A stretch of DNA of 64,000 nucleotides from Lachnospiraceae bacterium (GTDB taxonomy: Bacteria; Bacillota; Clostridia; Lachnospirales; Lachnospiraceae): contig CAJTDB010000006.1 in the NCBI GenBank assembly GCA_910574965.1, positions 1 through 64,000 of the forward strand, given 5' to 3'. A model generated the notes under the pieces. It had not been told where the DNA came from, searched no databases, and saw nothing but the letters and a program-made list of their open reading frames with translations. Shown in pieces: positions 8,151-16,627 of the stretch (position 1 is its first letter; each line of letters starts with the position of its first letter). The translations under genes were made by a program, and so were the position numbers.

Positions 8151-10160
8151 ATGTCTGGATTTATATACGAAGTAAAAAAGATTATGCTCTGGCAAAGGGC
8201 GCTGTTCTATATTGCCCTTGTCCTGCTCTTTGGCACGGTCTGGCTTGCCTTGTCCGACAACCCTTATGACAGTGCGATGGAGCGGTATAAAAATGAATAT
8301 GAATGGTATCTGGAAAAGGTAAACGGATACTGCACCGAGGAATCATCCCTTTATCTGGAGCAGGAGGCGGAGAGGATTGCAAAAGCGAAGGAGAGGCAGA
8401 ACAGCCTTTTGGAGAACTACTATGACGGGAAGATCAGTGAAAGTGAATATAAAAAAGAGAGCCGGGAAATTGAGAAGGTTCTGGAGCATCAAAATGGATT
8501 TGAGGTTATCTATCAGCAGTATCTCTATATCTGCGAAAATGCAGGGAACCGCTGTTTTCTCCAGACAAACGGATGGATGGGGCTTCTTGGCAAGGGTACG
8601 CTTAATTTCATTCTCTTCCTTGGCATTTTGCTGATTGTTACGCCTGTTTTCTGTTCTGAGTACAACTGCCAGATGGACACCCTGATCCTGACTGCAAGGG
8701 AGGGGCGAAAAAGCGCTCTGTATAAGCTGCTCATTATTACCACGGTTGTCCTCTTCCTGTCGCTTTGCATTTCGCTTATTGAATACGGATTTTACAGGTT
8801 CAAATACGGACTGCCGGATGGGGATTATCCGATTCAGAGTATCCGTTACTTTGCAGACAGCAGTAAGGATATGTCGCTGTTGGAGGGATATGTATTGATA
8901 GGGCTGCTCCGGATGTTTGGCGGTGTGTTTCTTACGATACTCCTGATGTTCATTTCCGTTTTAGCAAAAAAGTATGCAGTTACCCTGCTGACTGGTGCGG
9001 TGTCCGTGATTATTCCCTATATAGGCTTATCGAAAACCAGCATTTATCGTCTGCCTCTGCCATTGCCGTTTCTGCTTGGAACAGACTTTTTTGCAGGGGA
9101 GATTGTTATGAGCGATGCCCTGACGGGTGATGAGAAAATTATTTTTGCGGAGGTTGGCACGGTTACGCTATTGACATTGCTCTTTGTATCCGTGCTTTTG
9201 TGTACTTTGGCCGTTGTCTGGATTTTACGGCGCAATTCTAACAGATGGCTGATGAAATCAGGGCAAAAGAAGCGTGGGGCGGCTTTCATTGTCATGTTTG
9301 GCCTGGCGTTGGCAGTGACGGGATGTTCAGGCCGTAGAAAAACGGGAAGCGTTGTCTATAATTCATCGGCAGTCTATGAATGTATGGGTTATGAAATCAT
9401 ACGGGATGCAGAAAATTTTGATTATTCTCTCAAAAATACTTCCACGAAAGAAACATATCCTTTCGCACGTTCCCCTATGTTTGGGGTATTTTCTGATGAA
9501 GAAAAAATATGTGCGTTTTATGTGTGTTCACCATATCTGTATTACACCACATCGGTAATGGAAAGCTATGTCAACCGGGTAGGAAACTATAACAGCAATA
9601 TAACGAAAGTGTCGGTGATCGAGTTGAATCTGAATACCTTTGAGGAAAAAACAATCTTTGAGCAGATGACAAATTCCGGGCGTTCTCTTTTGGGCATTGA
9701 CTATGAAACGGGGGATAAATGGAAGTTCCTGGATTTTCACCACGCTTTTTTCCTGAATGACGATAACCTGTTTTTCATTGGTAATGATGGCATAACAAAA
9801 GTAAACCGGTATACCAGAAAAACCGTAAAGCTCGACATTCCTGCAAACGGAAATATTTCATTCGATGGGAAAAGCATCTTTTACAAAAATGAACAGGGGG
9901 TTTTAACAAGATATGACGTTTCCAGTAATGAAACTTACACTTATGAAAATATAGTTGCATATGATTTCTGCATGGATGAGCAGTCAATCTATTATATTTC
10001 CAGGACGGACGGCGGATGTCTGTATTCCTGCGGCAAGGACGGGAATAACAAGGAATTGATCAGTCATATACCTGCAATGTCTGTTACCTGTGATACAGGC
10101 AATATTTATGTATTATCAGAAGAAAGTGGTGAGGAAATCGCTTTACCAAAAAGCCATTGA
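8151..10160 (+). CDS. ABC permease fused to a lipoprotein-like extracellular domain
   Basis: A 669-residue protein beginning at ATG 8151 (GGAGG 5-10 bases upstream). Residues ~1-370 look like the sister permease: an early helix, a long coil-rich loop and several C-terminal helices. Then comes an arginine-rich stretch and MKSGQKKRGAAFIVMFGLAL followed by AVTGCSG. This reads as a textbook lipoprotein signal peptide with the lipobox Cys at about residue 392. The remaining ~277 residues resemble a beta-propeller-like surface domain ('LFFIGNDGITKVNRYTRKT', 'SIYYISRTDGGCLYSCGKDG'). No stop or strong internal ribosome-binding site separates the halves, although an ATG at 9253 is available. Either two genes have fused or the region makes two proteins. 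Confidence 0.82.
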   Translation: MSGFIYEVKKIMLWQRALFYIALVLLFGTVWLALSDNPYDSAMERYKNEYEWYLEKVNGYCTEESSLYLEQEAERIAKAKERQNSLLENYYDGKISESEYKKESREIEKVLEHQNGFEVIYQQYLYICENAGNRCFLQTNGWMGLLGKGTLNFILFLGILLIVTPVFCSEYNCQMDTLILTAREGRKSALYKLLIITTVVLFLSLCISLIEYGFYRFKYGLPDGDYPIQSIRYFADSSKDMSLLEGYVLIGLLRMFGGVFLTILLMFISVLAKKYAVTLLTGAVSVIIPYIGLSKTSIYRLPLPLPFLLGTDFFAGEIVMSDALTGDEKIIFAEVGTVTLLTLLFVSVLLCTLAVVWILRRNSNRWLMKSGQKKRGAAFIVMFGLALAVTGCSGRRKTGSVVYNSSAVYECMGYEIIRDAENFDYSLKNTSTKETYPFARSPMFGVFSDEEKICAFYVCSPYLYYTTSVMESYVNRVGNYNSNITKVSVIELNLNTFEEKTIFEQMTNSGRSLLGIDYETGDKWKFLDFHHAFFLNDDNLFFIGNDGITKVNRYTRKTVKLDIPANGNISFDGKSIFYKNEQGVLTRYDVSSNETYTYENIVAYDFCMDEQSIYYISRTDGGCLYSCGKDGNNKELISHIPAMSVTCDTGNIYVLSEESGEEIALPKSH

Positions 10161-10190
10161 TTTATTCCAGATTGAGGAACAAATGCGGCA

Positions 10191-11012
10191 ATGAACAGGA
10201 AACGATACGGAAAGAGGAAAAAACTCAGGAAGAGAAAGATTAAGCGGCTTACGACTGCGTATCTTCGGAGGGCAATCGTCATACTGATACAAATTATAAT
10301 GATGATACTTATGGTTTGCGGATGTCTTTACTTATACGAGAGATTTACAAAGGAAGATGAAAAGGTAAATAAATATACGGATCTATACACGGATCTATAC
10401 ACAGATAGAAACGCAGGTAACGGTATTGCTCCTGTTGCTTCAACAGAGAATAATGCTCCAGGGTTTTGTGTTGTCGTGGATGCAGGGCATGGAGGAAGTG
10501 ACGGAGGTACTGTCAGCGGCAAGGCAGTCGAAAAGGATATTAACCTTTCGGTTGCATTGAAGCTGAAAGCTATTCTGGAGAATGACAATATAGAAGTTAT
10601 TCTGACCAGAAGCTCCGATGAAAATATAAGCCTTGCAGATCGTACTTCTGTTGCAAATGACTCCAATGCAGATTTTTTTATCAGCCTTCATTGCAATTAC
10701 TATGAGAAAGATGCCCAGATAGCAGGCTTGGAATGTTATTACAACAATTCAAATGCGACAGAAAGCAAAGGATATGCAGAAAGTATTATCAACGCAGTTT
10801 CGCTAAGTGAGGATATCGTAACGAGGTATGCAAAAACAGAGGACTATTATGTTTTGCGAAACACGCAAATGCCCGCTGTTTTGGTAGAAATGGGATTTCT
10901 CTCAAATTATTCTGAAAGCCAAAAGCTGTTGGATGACGATTATCAGGAAAGATTGGCACAGAAAATTGCAGAAGGAATTTCCAATGAAATAAAGAGAGGA
11001 GAGAATCTGTGA
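10191..11012 (+). CDS. N-acetylmuramoyl-L-alanine amidase (Amidase_3), membrane anchored
   Basis: A 273-residue zinc amidase that cleaves the amide bond between MurNAc and the stem peptide. After a basic N-terminus and a transmembrane anchor (residues ~20-45) comes a spacer with the repeat LYTDLYTD, encoded by 12-base tandem repeats at about 10376-10407. The catalytic domain runs from about 88 to 270: the first zinc His in VVVDAGHGGSDGG, the second in FFISLHCNYY, and the catalytic Glu in AVLVEMGFLSN. All key residues are present. The ATG at 10191 has only a weak upstream GAGGAAC. Location behind the TCS/ABC module suggests a cell-wall remodelling output. Confidence 0.92.
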   Translation: MNRKRYGKRKKLRKRKIKRLTTAYLRRAIVILIQIIMMILMVCGCLYLYERFTKEDEKVNKYTDLYTDLYTDRNAGNGIAPVASTENNAPGFCVVVDAGHGGSDGGTVSGKAVEKDINLSVALKLKAILENDNIEVILTRSSDENISLADRTSVANDSNADFFISLHCNYYEKDAQIAGLECYYNNSNATESKGYAESIINAVSLSEDIVTRYAKTEDYYVLRNTQMPAVLVEMGFLSNYSESQKLLDDDYQERLAQKIAEGISNEIKRGENL

Positions 11013-11176
11013 AGAACAATAAAAAAGGCAATAGAGCCAAAATTGAGATAGAGCTGTTGCTCCAAAAAGCGCTTAGAGTACAACAGGAACCAAATCAGCA
11101 ATTAAATGATTCAATTATCCGCCAATACGAAAAAGATATCACCTTTCTAAATTCAGATAAAATTACAAAATTGTAA
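11009..11176 (+). CDS. Small hypothetical protein (55 residues)
   Basis: A GTG start overlaps the amidase stop (GTGA) and is preceded by GAGAGGAGAG, arguing for translation. The product is a charged, glutamine/asparagine-rich, mainly helical 55-residue protein (KKGNRAKIEIELLLQKALRV...). No family is recognised. It is coupled to the amidase and may be either a small partner or the front end of a truncated gene. Confidence 0.5.
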   Translation: MKNNKKGNRAKIEIELLLQKALRVQQEPNQQLNDSIIRQYEKDITFLNSDKITKL

Positions 11177-11245
11177 GTTTCAATTCACTTGGGAGTAAGA
11201 AATAGATGTTATTCTTCTTGATAGAGCGAAAGGAGGATAACATCT

Positions 11246-11422
11246 ATGACTTTTTTACAATTCAAAAAGATAGCAAGGTGGTCTGGTTTACGGGCTGCTT
11301 TGCTTGGGGCTATGGGGTTTGTAACTTTTGTTATCCAGCTTTACGGCTGTGCGGCTGTATTGTTCTTTCTGGTATTGACTGCAAGTGTATTGTCTGTTCC
11401 GAAAATACGTTTACTGCTTTAA
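11246..11422 (+). CDS. Small two-helix membrane protein (58 residues)
   Basis: A strong AAAGGAGG lies seven bases before the ATG at 11246. The frame encodes 58 residues, MTFLQFKKIARWSGLRAALL continuing into two hydrophobic segments (about 17-34 and 36-50) and a basic tail. It should insert in the membrane with cytoplasmic ends. The longer frame through the same DNA (11206-11496) is rich in Cys/Phe and lacks a ribosome-binding site, so I treat that one as a shadow. Function unknown. Confidence 0.5.
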   Translation: MTFLQFKKIARWSGLRAALLGAMGFVTFVIQLYGCAAVLFFLVLTASVLSVPKIRLLL

Positions 11423-11809
11423 TGGGAATTACGGATTATAAAATTATTGAAGTTCAGGCAAGTACAGACATATTTTTAAATGTGTATTATGTGTAGAGCG
11501 TTCAGAAAAAGAGGAAAAGAGAACACTATACAAAAAGAGAGTCTGATATGACAAAGAAAAGTATCTGAAAACCCGTCAAATAGTTAACGAATGAGCTGAG
11601 AAATAACAAATTTGAATAACAAGAAATAGATAACAGGTATTTGATAATTTCTACTGAAGCGTTTAAAATCGATTTACATAAAAAGCACAGCAGTAAAACG
11701 CTTCTTATGTATTATTCTGGCGGTATGGAACATACAACGTAGTTTCCGGACGATGAAGTGATTACGAAAATTACAGAAATCCTGGCAGATCAGGAACATA
11801 GGTGATTTT

Positions 11810-11922
11810 CGCTGGAACTTGTTAAAGGGCGTGGTGTTATAGCAGGCTCCAGTAATTTGGATTATATTTAGGAAAACAGGGAGTTATATGGTTTTGAACT
11901 GAAGGAGGACGAGATGGTGTAA
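11810..11922 (+). pseudogene. Aldo/keto reductase C-terminal remnant
   Basis: Translation gives LVKGRGVIAGSSNLDYI, a stop, then ENRELYGFELKEDEM. This matches the end of aldo/keto reductases ('VIPGSSNPEHIxEN...FELTxEEM'). Two in-frame stops make it non-functional. The 390 bases from 11423 to 11809 contain no intact reading frame and look like the decayed rest of the same or neighbouring genes. Confidence 0.5.
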
Positions 11923-11974
11923 AGCAACACATTGGATCAAAAAATATATGAAAAGGATTAAAGGAGGCGTTTTT

Positions 11975-12766
11975 ATGAGAAAAAAATGGATGGCAGTGGT
12001 ACTCATTTCTGTTTTGGTTCTTACAATGGCAGCATGCGGGAGTAATGGAAACAACACAAATGACAAAACTGGCAGTCAGGGAACAGAGCAGGCTGAAAAC
12101 GGAATAGTCAGCCAGAAAGATGACAGTGAAACAGAGGAGAAAGTTTCTGTGGAAACACTGCCGGAAAAAAGTGAAGATTCTGCTGAAATACAGTCGGAAG
12201 AAAACAATGATTCCCATATTTTGATCGCATATTTTTCCCGTGTTGGAAATACTGATTTCCCGGAAGGAATCGATGCCCTATCGTCAGCAAGTCTTATATT
12301 AAAAGATGGGGAAATTTATGGAAATACGCAGTATATTGCGACATTGATCGAACAGTATACGGACGGTGATTTATTCCCGATTGAAACAGAAGAAAAGTAT
12401 CCGGCTGATTATGATGAAACGGATGAGCAGGGTGGACGGGAGAACAGGGAAAGAACCCGGCCGGAACTTGCCACTCATGTGCAGAACATAGATGGCTATC
12501 ATACAATATTTTTAGGTTTCCCTAACTGGTATTATGACATGCCCATGGCGGTTTACGCATTTTTGGAGGAATATGATCTTTCAGGGAAAAAGATTATCCC
12601 GTTTGTGACCAGTGGGGGCAGTGGTTTTTCTGATTCTATATCAGAGATCCAGAAACTTCAGCCGGAGGCAGAAGTAGAAACCGATGGTTTTAAGGCGACA
12701 CATTCCAAGATCGATGATGTGACACCTGAAGATGTTGGGGAGTGGATTGCCGGTTTAAATTTATAA
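11975..12766 (+). CDS. Flavodoxin-domain lipoprotein
   Basis: About 263 residues. ATG 11975 is chosen because GGAGG lies 8 bases upstream and the lipoprotein signal (MRKKWMAVVLIS..., lipobox MAAC) follows directly. A Ser/Glu/Asn-rich tether (~25-75) leads to a flavodoxin-like domain (ILIAYFSRVGNT phosphate-loop region, 'NIDGYHTIFLGFPNWYYDMP', 'KIIPFVTSGGSGFSDS'). Compared with cytoplasmic flavodoxins it is an extracytoplasmic redox carrier or reductase, tethered outside the membrane. The next gene, a cytoplasmic flavin reductase-like protein, begins 23 bases downstream, suggesting an electron-transfer pair. Confidence 0.88.
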   Translation: MRKKWMAVVLISVLVLTMAACGSNGNNTNDKTGSQGTEQAENGIVSQKDDSETEEKVSVETLPEKSEDSAEIQSEENNDSHILIAYFSRVGNTDFPEGIDALSSASLILKDGEIYGNTQYIATLIEQYTDGDLFPIETEEKYPADYDETDEQGGRENRERTRPELATHVQNIDGYHTIFLGFPNWYYDMPMAVYAFLEEYDLSGKKIIPFVTSGGSGFSDSISEIQKLQPEAEVETDGFKATHSKIDDVTPEDVGEWIAGLNL

Positions 12767-12789
12767 GACAGGTTTAGGAGGATTACAGT

Positions 12790-13320
12790 ATGAAGATTCT
12801 TGTATTAAACGGGAGTCCGCGTCCGAAGGGTAACACAAGGAAGATGATTGATGCATTTTGTGAGGGCGCTGCATCGGTAGGACATCAGATTGATGTGGTG
12901 GATGTATGCCGGAAACAGATCAGTGGGTGTATGGCCTGCGAATATTGCCATACGAAAGGAAGAGGGGCCTGTGTCCAAAAAGATGATATGCAGGAAATAT
13001 ATGATCTGCTGAAAGATACAGAGATGCTGGTACTGGCTTCTCCGATTTATTACCATGGCATATCCGGACAACTGAAGTGTGTGGTTGACCGGCTCTACGC
13101 TGCTGCATATCCGGCAAAGCCCCAACGCCTGAAAAAAGTGGCAATGTTTCTAAGTTCCGGGGATGCGGATATGTACCGTGGTGCAATGTTCTCCTATGAA
13201 GGTGATTTCCTTGATTATCTTGGACTGGAGGATATGGGGGTGTTTAAAGCACATGGAGCAGAAAACGGTTCCGCTGCAAAACAGAAAGAATTAAGAGATT
13301 TTGGAACATCGTTAAAGTAG
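12790..13320 (+). CDS. NAD(P)H-dependent FMN reductase / WrbA-like flavodoxin-fold protein
   Basis: 176 residues. The N-terminus KILVLNGSPRPKGNTRKMID is the FMN phosphate-binding loop of the NADPH-dependent FMN reductase family. A Cys cluster (CMACEYCHTKGRGACVQKDDM) and LVLASPIYYHGISGQLKCVVDR follow, the typical iron-sulfur-flavoprotein-like pattern of clostridial members. A good AGGAGG precedes the start. It is co-directional with the flavodoxin lipoprotein upstream and a broken aldo/keto reductase downstream, forming a redox cluster probably controlled by the convergent LysR protein. Confidence 0.88.
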   Translation: MKILVLNGSPRPKGNTRKMIDAFCEGAASVGHQIDVVDVCRKQISGCMACEYCHTKGRGACVQKDDMQEIYDLLKDTEMLVLASPIYYHGISGQLKCVVDRLYAAAYPAKPQRLKKVAMFLSSGDADMYRGAMFSYEGDFLDYLGLEDMGVFKAHGAENGSAAKQKELRDFGTSLK

Positions 13321-13373
13321 GTCTGTGTCCTCCCATAAGAACAGGATGGCAAAAATGTATGAAAGGAGTTTTT

Positions 13374-13689
13374 ATGAAAAAATTAGGTTTTGGATGTATG
13401 CGTCTTCCTGTGTTTGGGGAGTCAAAAGATTTTATGCGTGCAGAAGATATTGATCTGGCACAGTTTTGTCAGATGGTAGATACGTTTATGGAGAGAGGAT
13501 TTACCTATTTTGACTATTATCTTCTGCATAATATTTGGGAAACACTACCGCCCGTTAAAACGCCGGCAGCACGGCGGGGATATCTGTGACGGCTGTGGCA
13601 AATGCAGCGAAGTCTGCCCGATGCAGCTAGACGTGGTGCGTGAACTAAAGCATGCATCGGAATTTCAGGATGAACATAGTTTCTGGTAA
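13374..13689 (+). pseudogene. 4Fe-4S-type aldo/keto reductase, reduced to three fragments
   Basis: ATG 13374 follows AAAGGAG. The first ~45 residues (MKKLGFGCMRLPVFG... ERGFTYFD) are the normal N-terminus of the family. The next residues, YYLLHNIWE, belong to the middle of the barrel about 60 residues later. After the shifted stop, another frame reads DGCGKCSEVCPMQLDVVREL, the C-terminal ferredoxin-like tail, ending at 13689. Two internal stretches have therefore been lost while both ends remain, and the enzyme cannot fold. Confidence 0.75.
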
Positions 13690-13723
13690 GAGGATGCCAG
13701 ATACATAGAGGTAAAGCATGGAC

Positions 13724-13755
13724 AAAATGTTCCATCAGGCAGGCCGAACATTTTT
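13724..13755 (+). terminator. Rho-independent terminator after the redox cluster
   Basis: AAATGTTC pairs with GAACATTT and runs into TTTTT. It sits between the aldo/keto reductase remnant and the convergent LysR gene and can serve both strands. Confidence 0.6.
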
Positions 13756-13789
13756 ATATTTCAGTCTGTTTGATTCAATAAATATAATT

Positions 13790-14671
13790 TTATGCTGGTG
13801 ATATAATCTTTGTTATTTCTTCCAGCAGGAGTTTGGAGACAGTTGTAAATACCTGATATTTTTTCCATATCACATACATTTTCGTGTGGAGTATTGGTGT
13901 GATCGGGCGGAAGCAGATGTCGCTGTCTGGGGTTGTTTCAATCAGACGGTCAAAGGTAAGACAGATGCCAAGCCCTTCTTTAACAAATACGGCGCCATTG
14001 TTGGAAAGGTTGAAGGTTGCCATAATATTCAGATGGTCAGCCTTTTCTCCGCACCATCTTGGCAGATCTGACTTTGCGGACTGCTCTGAGCAGAAAATGG
14101 GATACGGCAGGAGATCATCGATAGTGACGCTGTCTTTTTCTGCCAAAGGGCAGTCCTTTCGCATAATCGCGCCCCAGGTATCCGCTTCGGGCACTTCCAG
14201 ATAATTATATCTGGAGAGGTCAGGGGGCTCAACGATAAAAGCTATGTCAAAAAGTCCCCGGTTCAGTTTTTCTGTGACCTGCTCCGTATCTCCGCTGGTA
14301 ATGTGATAATGGATGCCGGGATAGCGCCTGTTCAATCTGCCGACAGCCTGAGCCAGATATTTGATGAGATGAGATTCCGCGCAGCCAATAAAGACATCAC
14401 CTCCAGTGATGTCGTCCATGGTCTGAAATTCATTTGTAATCTTATCTGCCAGGGACAGCAGATCTTCCGCCCTTTTGCGCAGGAGCATTCCTTCTTCGGT
14501 GAGATGGATACTGTAATTGCTGCGGACAAACAGTTTTTTCCCAAGTTCTGTTTCCAGTTCTTTCATCTGTTTTGACAGGGACGGTTGGGATATGTGGAGA
14601 CGTTGTGCCGCCCTTGTCATGTTTTCCTCCCTCGCTATTTCCAAAAAATATCGTAAGACTCTGATTTCCAT
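13790..14671 (-). CDS. LysR-family transcriptional regulator
   Basis: 293 residues. The N-terminal winged helix is canonical: MEIRVLRYFLEIAREENMTR then AAQRLHISQPSLSKQMKELE. The rest (about 90-290) is the periplasmic-binding-protein-like effector domain. AAAGGAAA precedes the ATG. The gene is convergent with the flavodoxin/reductase/aldo-keto reductase cluster. This LysR-plus-AKR-plus-flavodoxin arrangement is common in Clostridia, so it likely controlled those genes. The effector cannot be named. Confidence 0.92.
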   Translation of the reverse strand: MEIRVLRYFLEIAREENMTRAAQRLHISQPSLSKQMKELETELGKKLFVRSNYSIHLTEEGMLLRKRAEDLLSLADKITNEFQTMDDITGGDVFIGCAESHLIKYLAQAVGRLNRRYPGIHYHITSGDTEQVTEKLNRGLFDIAFIVEPPDLSRYNYLEVPEADTWGAIMRKDCPLAEKDSVTIDDLLPYPIFCSEQSAKSDLPRWCGEKADHLNIMATFNLSNNGAVFVKEGLGICLTFDRLIETTPDSDICFRPITPILHTKMYVIWKKYQVFTTVSKLLLEEITKIISPA

Positions 14672-14864
14672 ATAATTTCACATTTCCTTTCGGTTCATCA
14701 GGGTATTTTAATTATAGTCATTACCAAAATGGAAGTCAATGAAAGCCTGCTAATAAAAAGTTAAGTGTTTTTTGAAGAAAGAAAGCAACAACAGTAAAAA
14801 GGGGCACGGAACTTGAAATTATAATTGAGTGACAGAGAACGAATAGAAGGGCAGGTTCCCACAG

Positions 14865-16406
14865 TCATGGGGCCAGCCCTTTATATTTTAATAATTCAAA
14901 AGCGATCATCAGCTTTAGGCGGTATTCATAGTTATTCAGATTCATCCCGTATTTTTCTTTGAACTGTGCGGTACGGTTGATGACCGTATTTCTGTGCATA
15001 AAAAGTTCATTTGCAGTTTCTGTCGTATTCATATTGTTTCTGAGAAGACATTCCAGGACTTTACAGGAATCCCCATGTCTTTCCCTGTCATGCTGTATTA
15101 GGTGCAACAGCTCTGAGGGTATAAATGTGTCCACGGATGTGTCATGGAGACATTTGTCATAAAGGACGGGCAATATACAGGTTTCATAATAATAGAGATA
15201 TTGTCCGGGATGCTGAGCAGAACCATGACGGATTGCCATGAAAGCAGCCTCTTGGAAATAGGGAATCTTTTCAAAACCCTGGAAATCATTACTGACTCCT
15301 GCCATGAAGTTATAATCGGCCAGCTTGTCCCGCAACTTTTTCAATGACGTCCAGTACAGAGCGGTGTCTATATGGGTTCGATTCCAGAATAAAAGGATCT
15401 GATTCTGAAAAATGATATAGATTGAATTAGGAATAATCTCAACAAAAGACTCTCCGTTTACAAACAGTGCATTTTCCGGAATACTTTCGTTGATAGGGCA
15501 ACATACGATGCAGGAATAATTTTCGGTCAGTTTCCACCCTTTTTTGTGAAGTTCATCCTGTAGCCTGTGGAGATCGATATTTTCCCGTTTCAGCATGGCC
15601 TGTATGAGCTTTTGGAATTCAGTAGAAAGTGAGAGATTCACCAGATGATTCTTCATCATAGAAGCTCCGATCGCATTTCCCAGGAGATATAAAAGTGCTG
15701 TATCCCGTTCGCATAACAGATGATTGATCTCGTCTACCTGTAAAGTGGCGATGTGTCTGTGATTAACCCAGATATTATGACAAAGAGAACGTTGTTTGTC
15801 TGCATTGTAAAAATGATAGGGAAGGGTTTCCGACATGGCTTTTTTCAGAGAGTCGTCAATCTCGATGGACAGCATAGTCTCCTCGGTGACAAAAGTGTTT
15901 TCTACATAAGCAGAGTAGTTCTCTGGCAGTTTCCCATATTTTTCGTCATAGAAATAGAATAAAGTCAGAAAATTATAATGAAACAATCCGAGCGGGTTAC
16001 GGAACAGAGGCAGTGATTCTGTGCCAAACTGTTCCAACGGGCTGCCGTCCAGTGAGATGCATTCTAGTCTGTGAAGCCATTTCTGATAGGTATAAAACAG
16101 TTCGGAGAGGTATGCCAAAAGTTCTTCCCGGTTTGTATCTTCCGGAAGCCACAGCAACGCACACATGGATTTCTGATCTGAGACGTCCGGTTCCCCGATG
16201 CACAGAAAAGAAATGTCCGGATCGTATAAAAAATCGTTCGGCAGATCGCATCCATTTACAACATATAAGTAGTTTTTTTCTATGTTCATACCCGGTTTAT
16301 AAAAACGAAAATGTTCCAACGGAAATTTCAGAACATCTCCTGGATCATATTTTCTGACGTTCCATTTTTCTAGATCATGATACAGTATCCATAGATTAAT
16401 CCCCAT
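14865..16406 (-). CDS. PucR/CdaR-type transcriptional regulator
   Basis: About 513 residues. ATG at 16406 is chosen because AGGAGG lies five bases upstream; the longer frame from 16430 has none. The final ~60 residues carry the PucR C-terminal helix-turn-helix (MNTTETANELFMHRNTVINR), the domain that reads purine/aromatic/sugar-acid signals in this family. The N-terminal ~430 residues are a divergent sensory region with no recognised catalytic motif. It is transcribed away from the GcvT-like/MFS operon, with ~220 bases between the two starts. That makes it the obvious activator of that operon, responding to the pathway substrate. Confidence 0.82.
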   Translation of the reverse strand: MGINLWILYHDLEKWNVRKYDPGDVLKFPLEHFRFYKPGMNIEKNYLYVVNGCDLPNDFLYDPDISFLCIGEPDVSDQKSMCALLWLPEDTNREELLAYLSELFYTYQKWLHRLECISLDGSPLEQFGTESLPLFRNPLGLFHYNFLTLFYFYDEKYGKLPENYSAYVENTFVTEETMLSIEIDDSLKKAMSETLPYHFYNADKQRSLCHNIWVNHRHIATLQVDEINHLLCERDTALLYLLGNAIGASMMKNHLVNLSLSTEFQKLIQAMLKRENIDLHRLQDELHKKGWKLTENYSCIVCCPINESIPENALFVNGESFVEIIPNSIYIIFQNQILLFWNRTHIDTALYWTSLKKLRDKLADYNFMAGVSNDFQGFEKIPYFQEAAFMAIRHGSAQHPGQYLYYYETCILPVLYDKCLHDTSVDTFIPSELLHLIQHDRERHGDSCKVLECLLRNNMNTTETANELFMHRNTVINRTAQFKEKYGMNLNNYEYRLKLMIAFELLKYKGLAP

Positions 16407-16438
16407 ACGTTCCTCCTGTGCAGTATGCACATTTGAAA

Positions 16439-16492
16439 AAAGTGTTTATAAGCACTTTGATAATTGCAAAGTAATTGTGAAAAATATATAAT
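16439..16492 (+). promoter_or_regulatory. Operator-like palindrome and promoter of the methyltransferase operon
   Basis: A near-perfect 20-bp palindrome, AAAGTGTTTATAAGCACTTT (16439-16458), lies just upstream of TTGCAA (16464-16469) and TATAAT (16487-16492), which are 17 bases apart. Position directly before the -35 fits an activator site for the divergent PucR-type protein. The 135 bases from the -10 to the ATG form a long leader in which I see no other element. Confidence 0.6.
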
Positions 16493-16627
16493 TTAACCAC
16501 ATTATAAAAGAACAGTACGCGAAAGACAATTGGCACTTTGTACAAAATTCAATTTAGAAATGTGCAGACTGCATATATGTCTGTGCCGGCAAGCGCATCT
16601 GTTAAAAAAATGCAGGAGGGAAGGACA

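Noticed and set aside
10376-10407. CRISPR-like or regulatory tandem repeat
   Set aside because: The 12-base repeats are in frame inside the amidase gene and encode LYTD units of the linker. They are too short and too few for CRISPR.
11206-11496. 96-codon plus-strand frame
   Set aside because: It lacks a ribosome-binding site. The overlapping 58-codon frame at 11246 has AAAGGAGG and plausible membrane helices.
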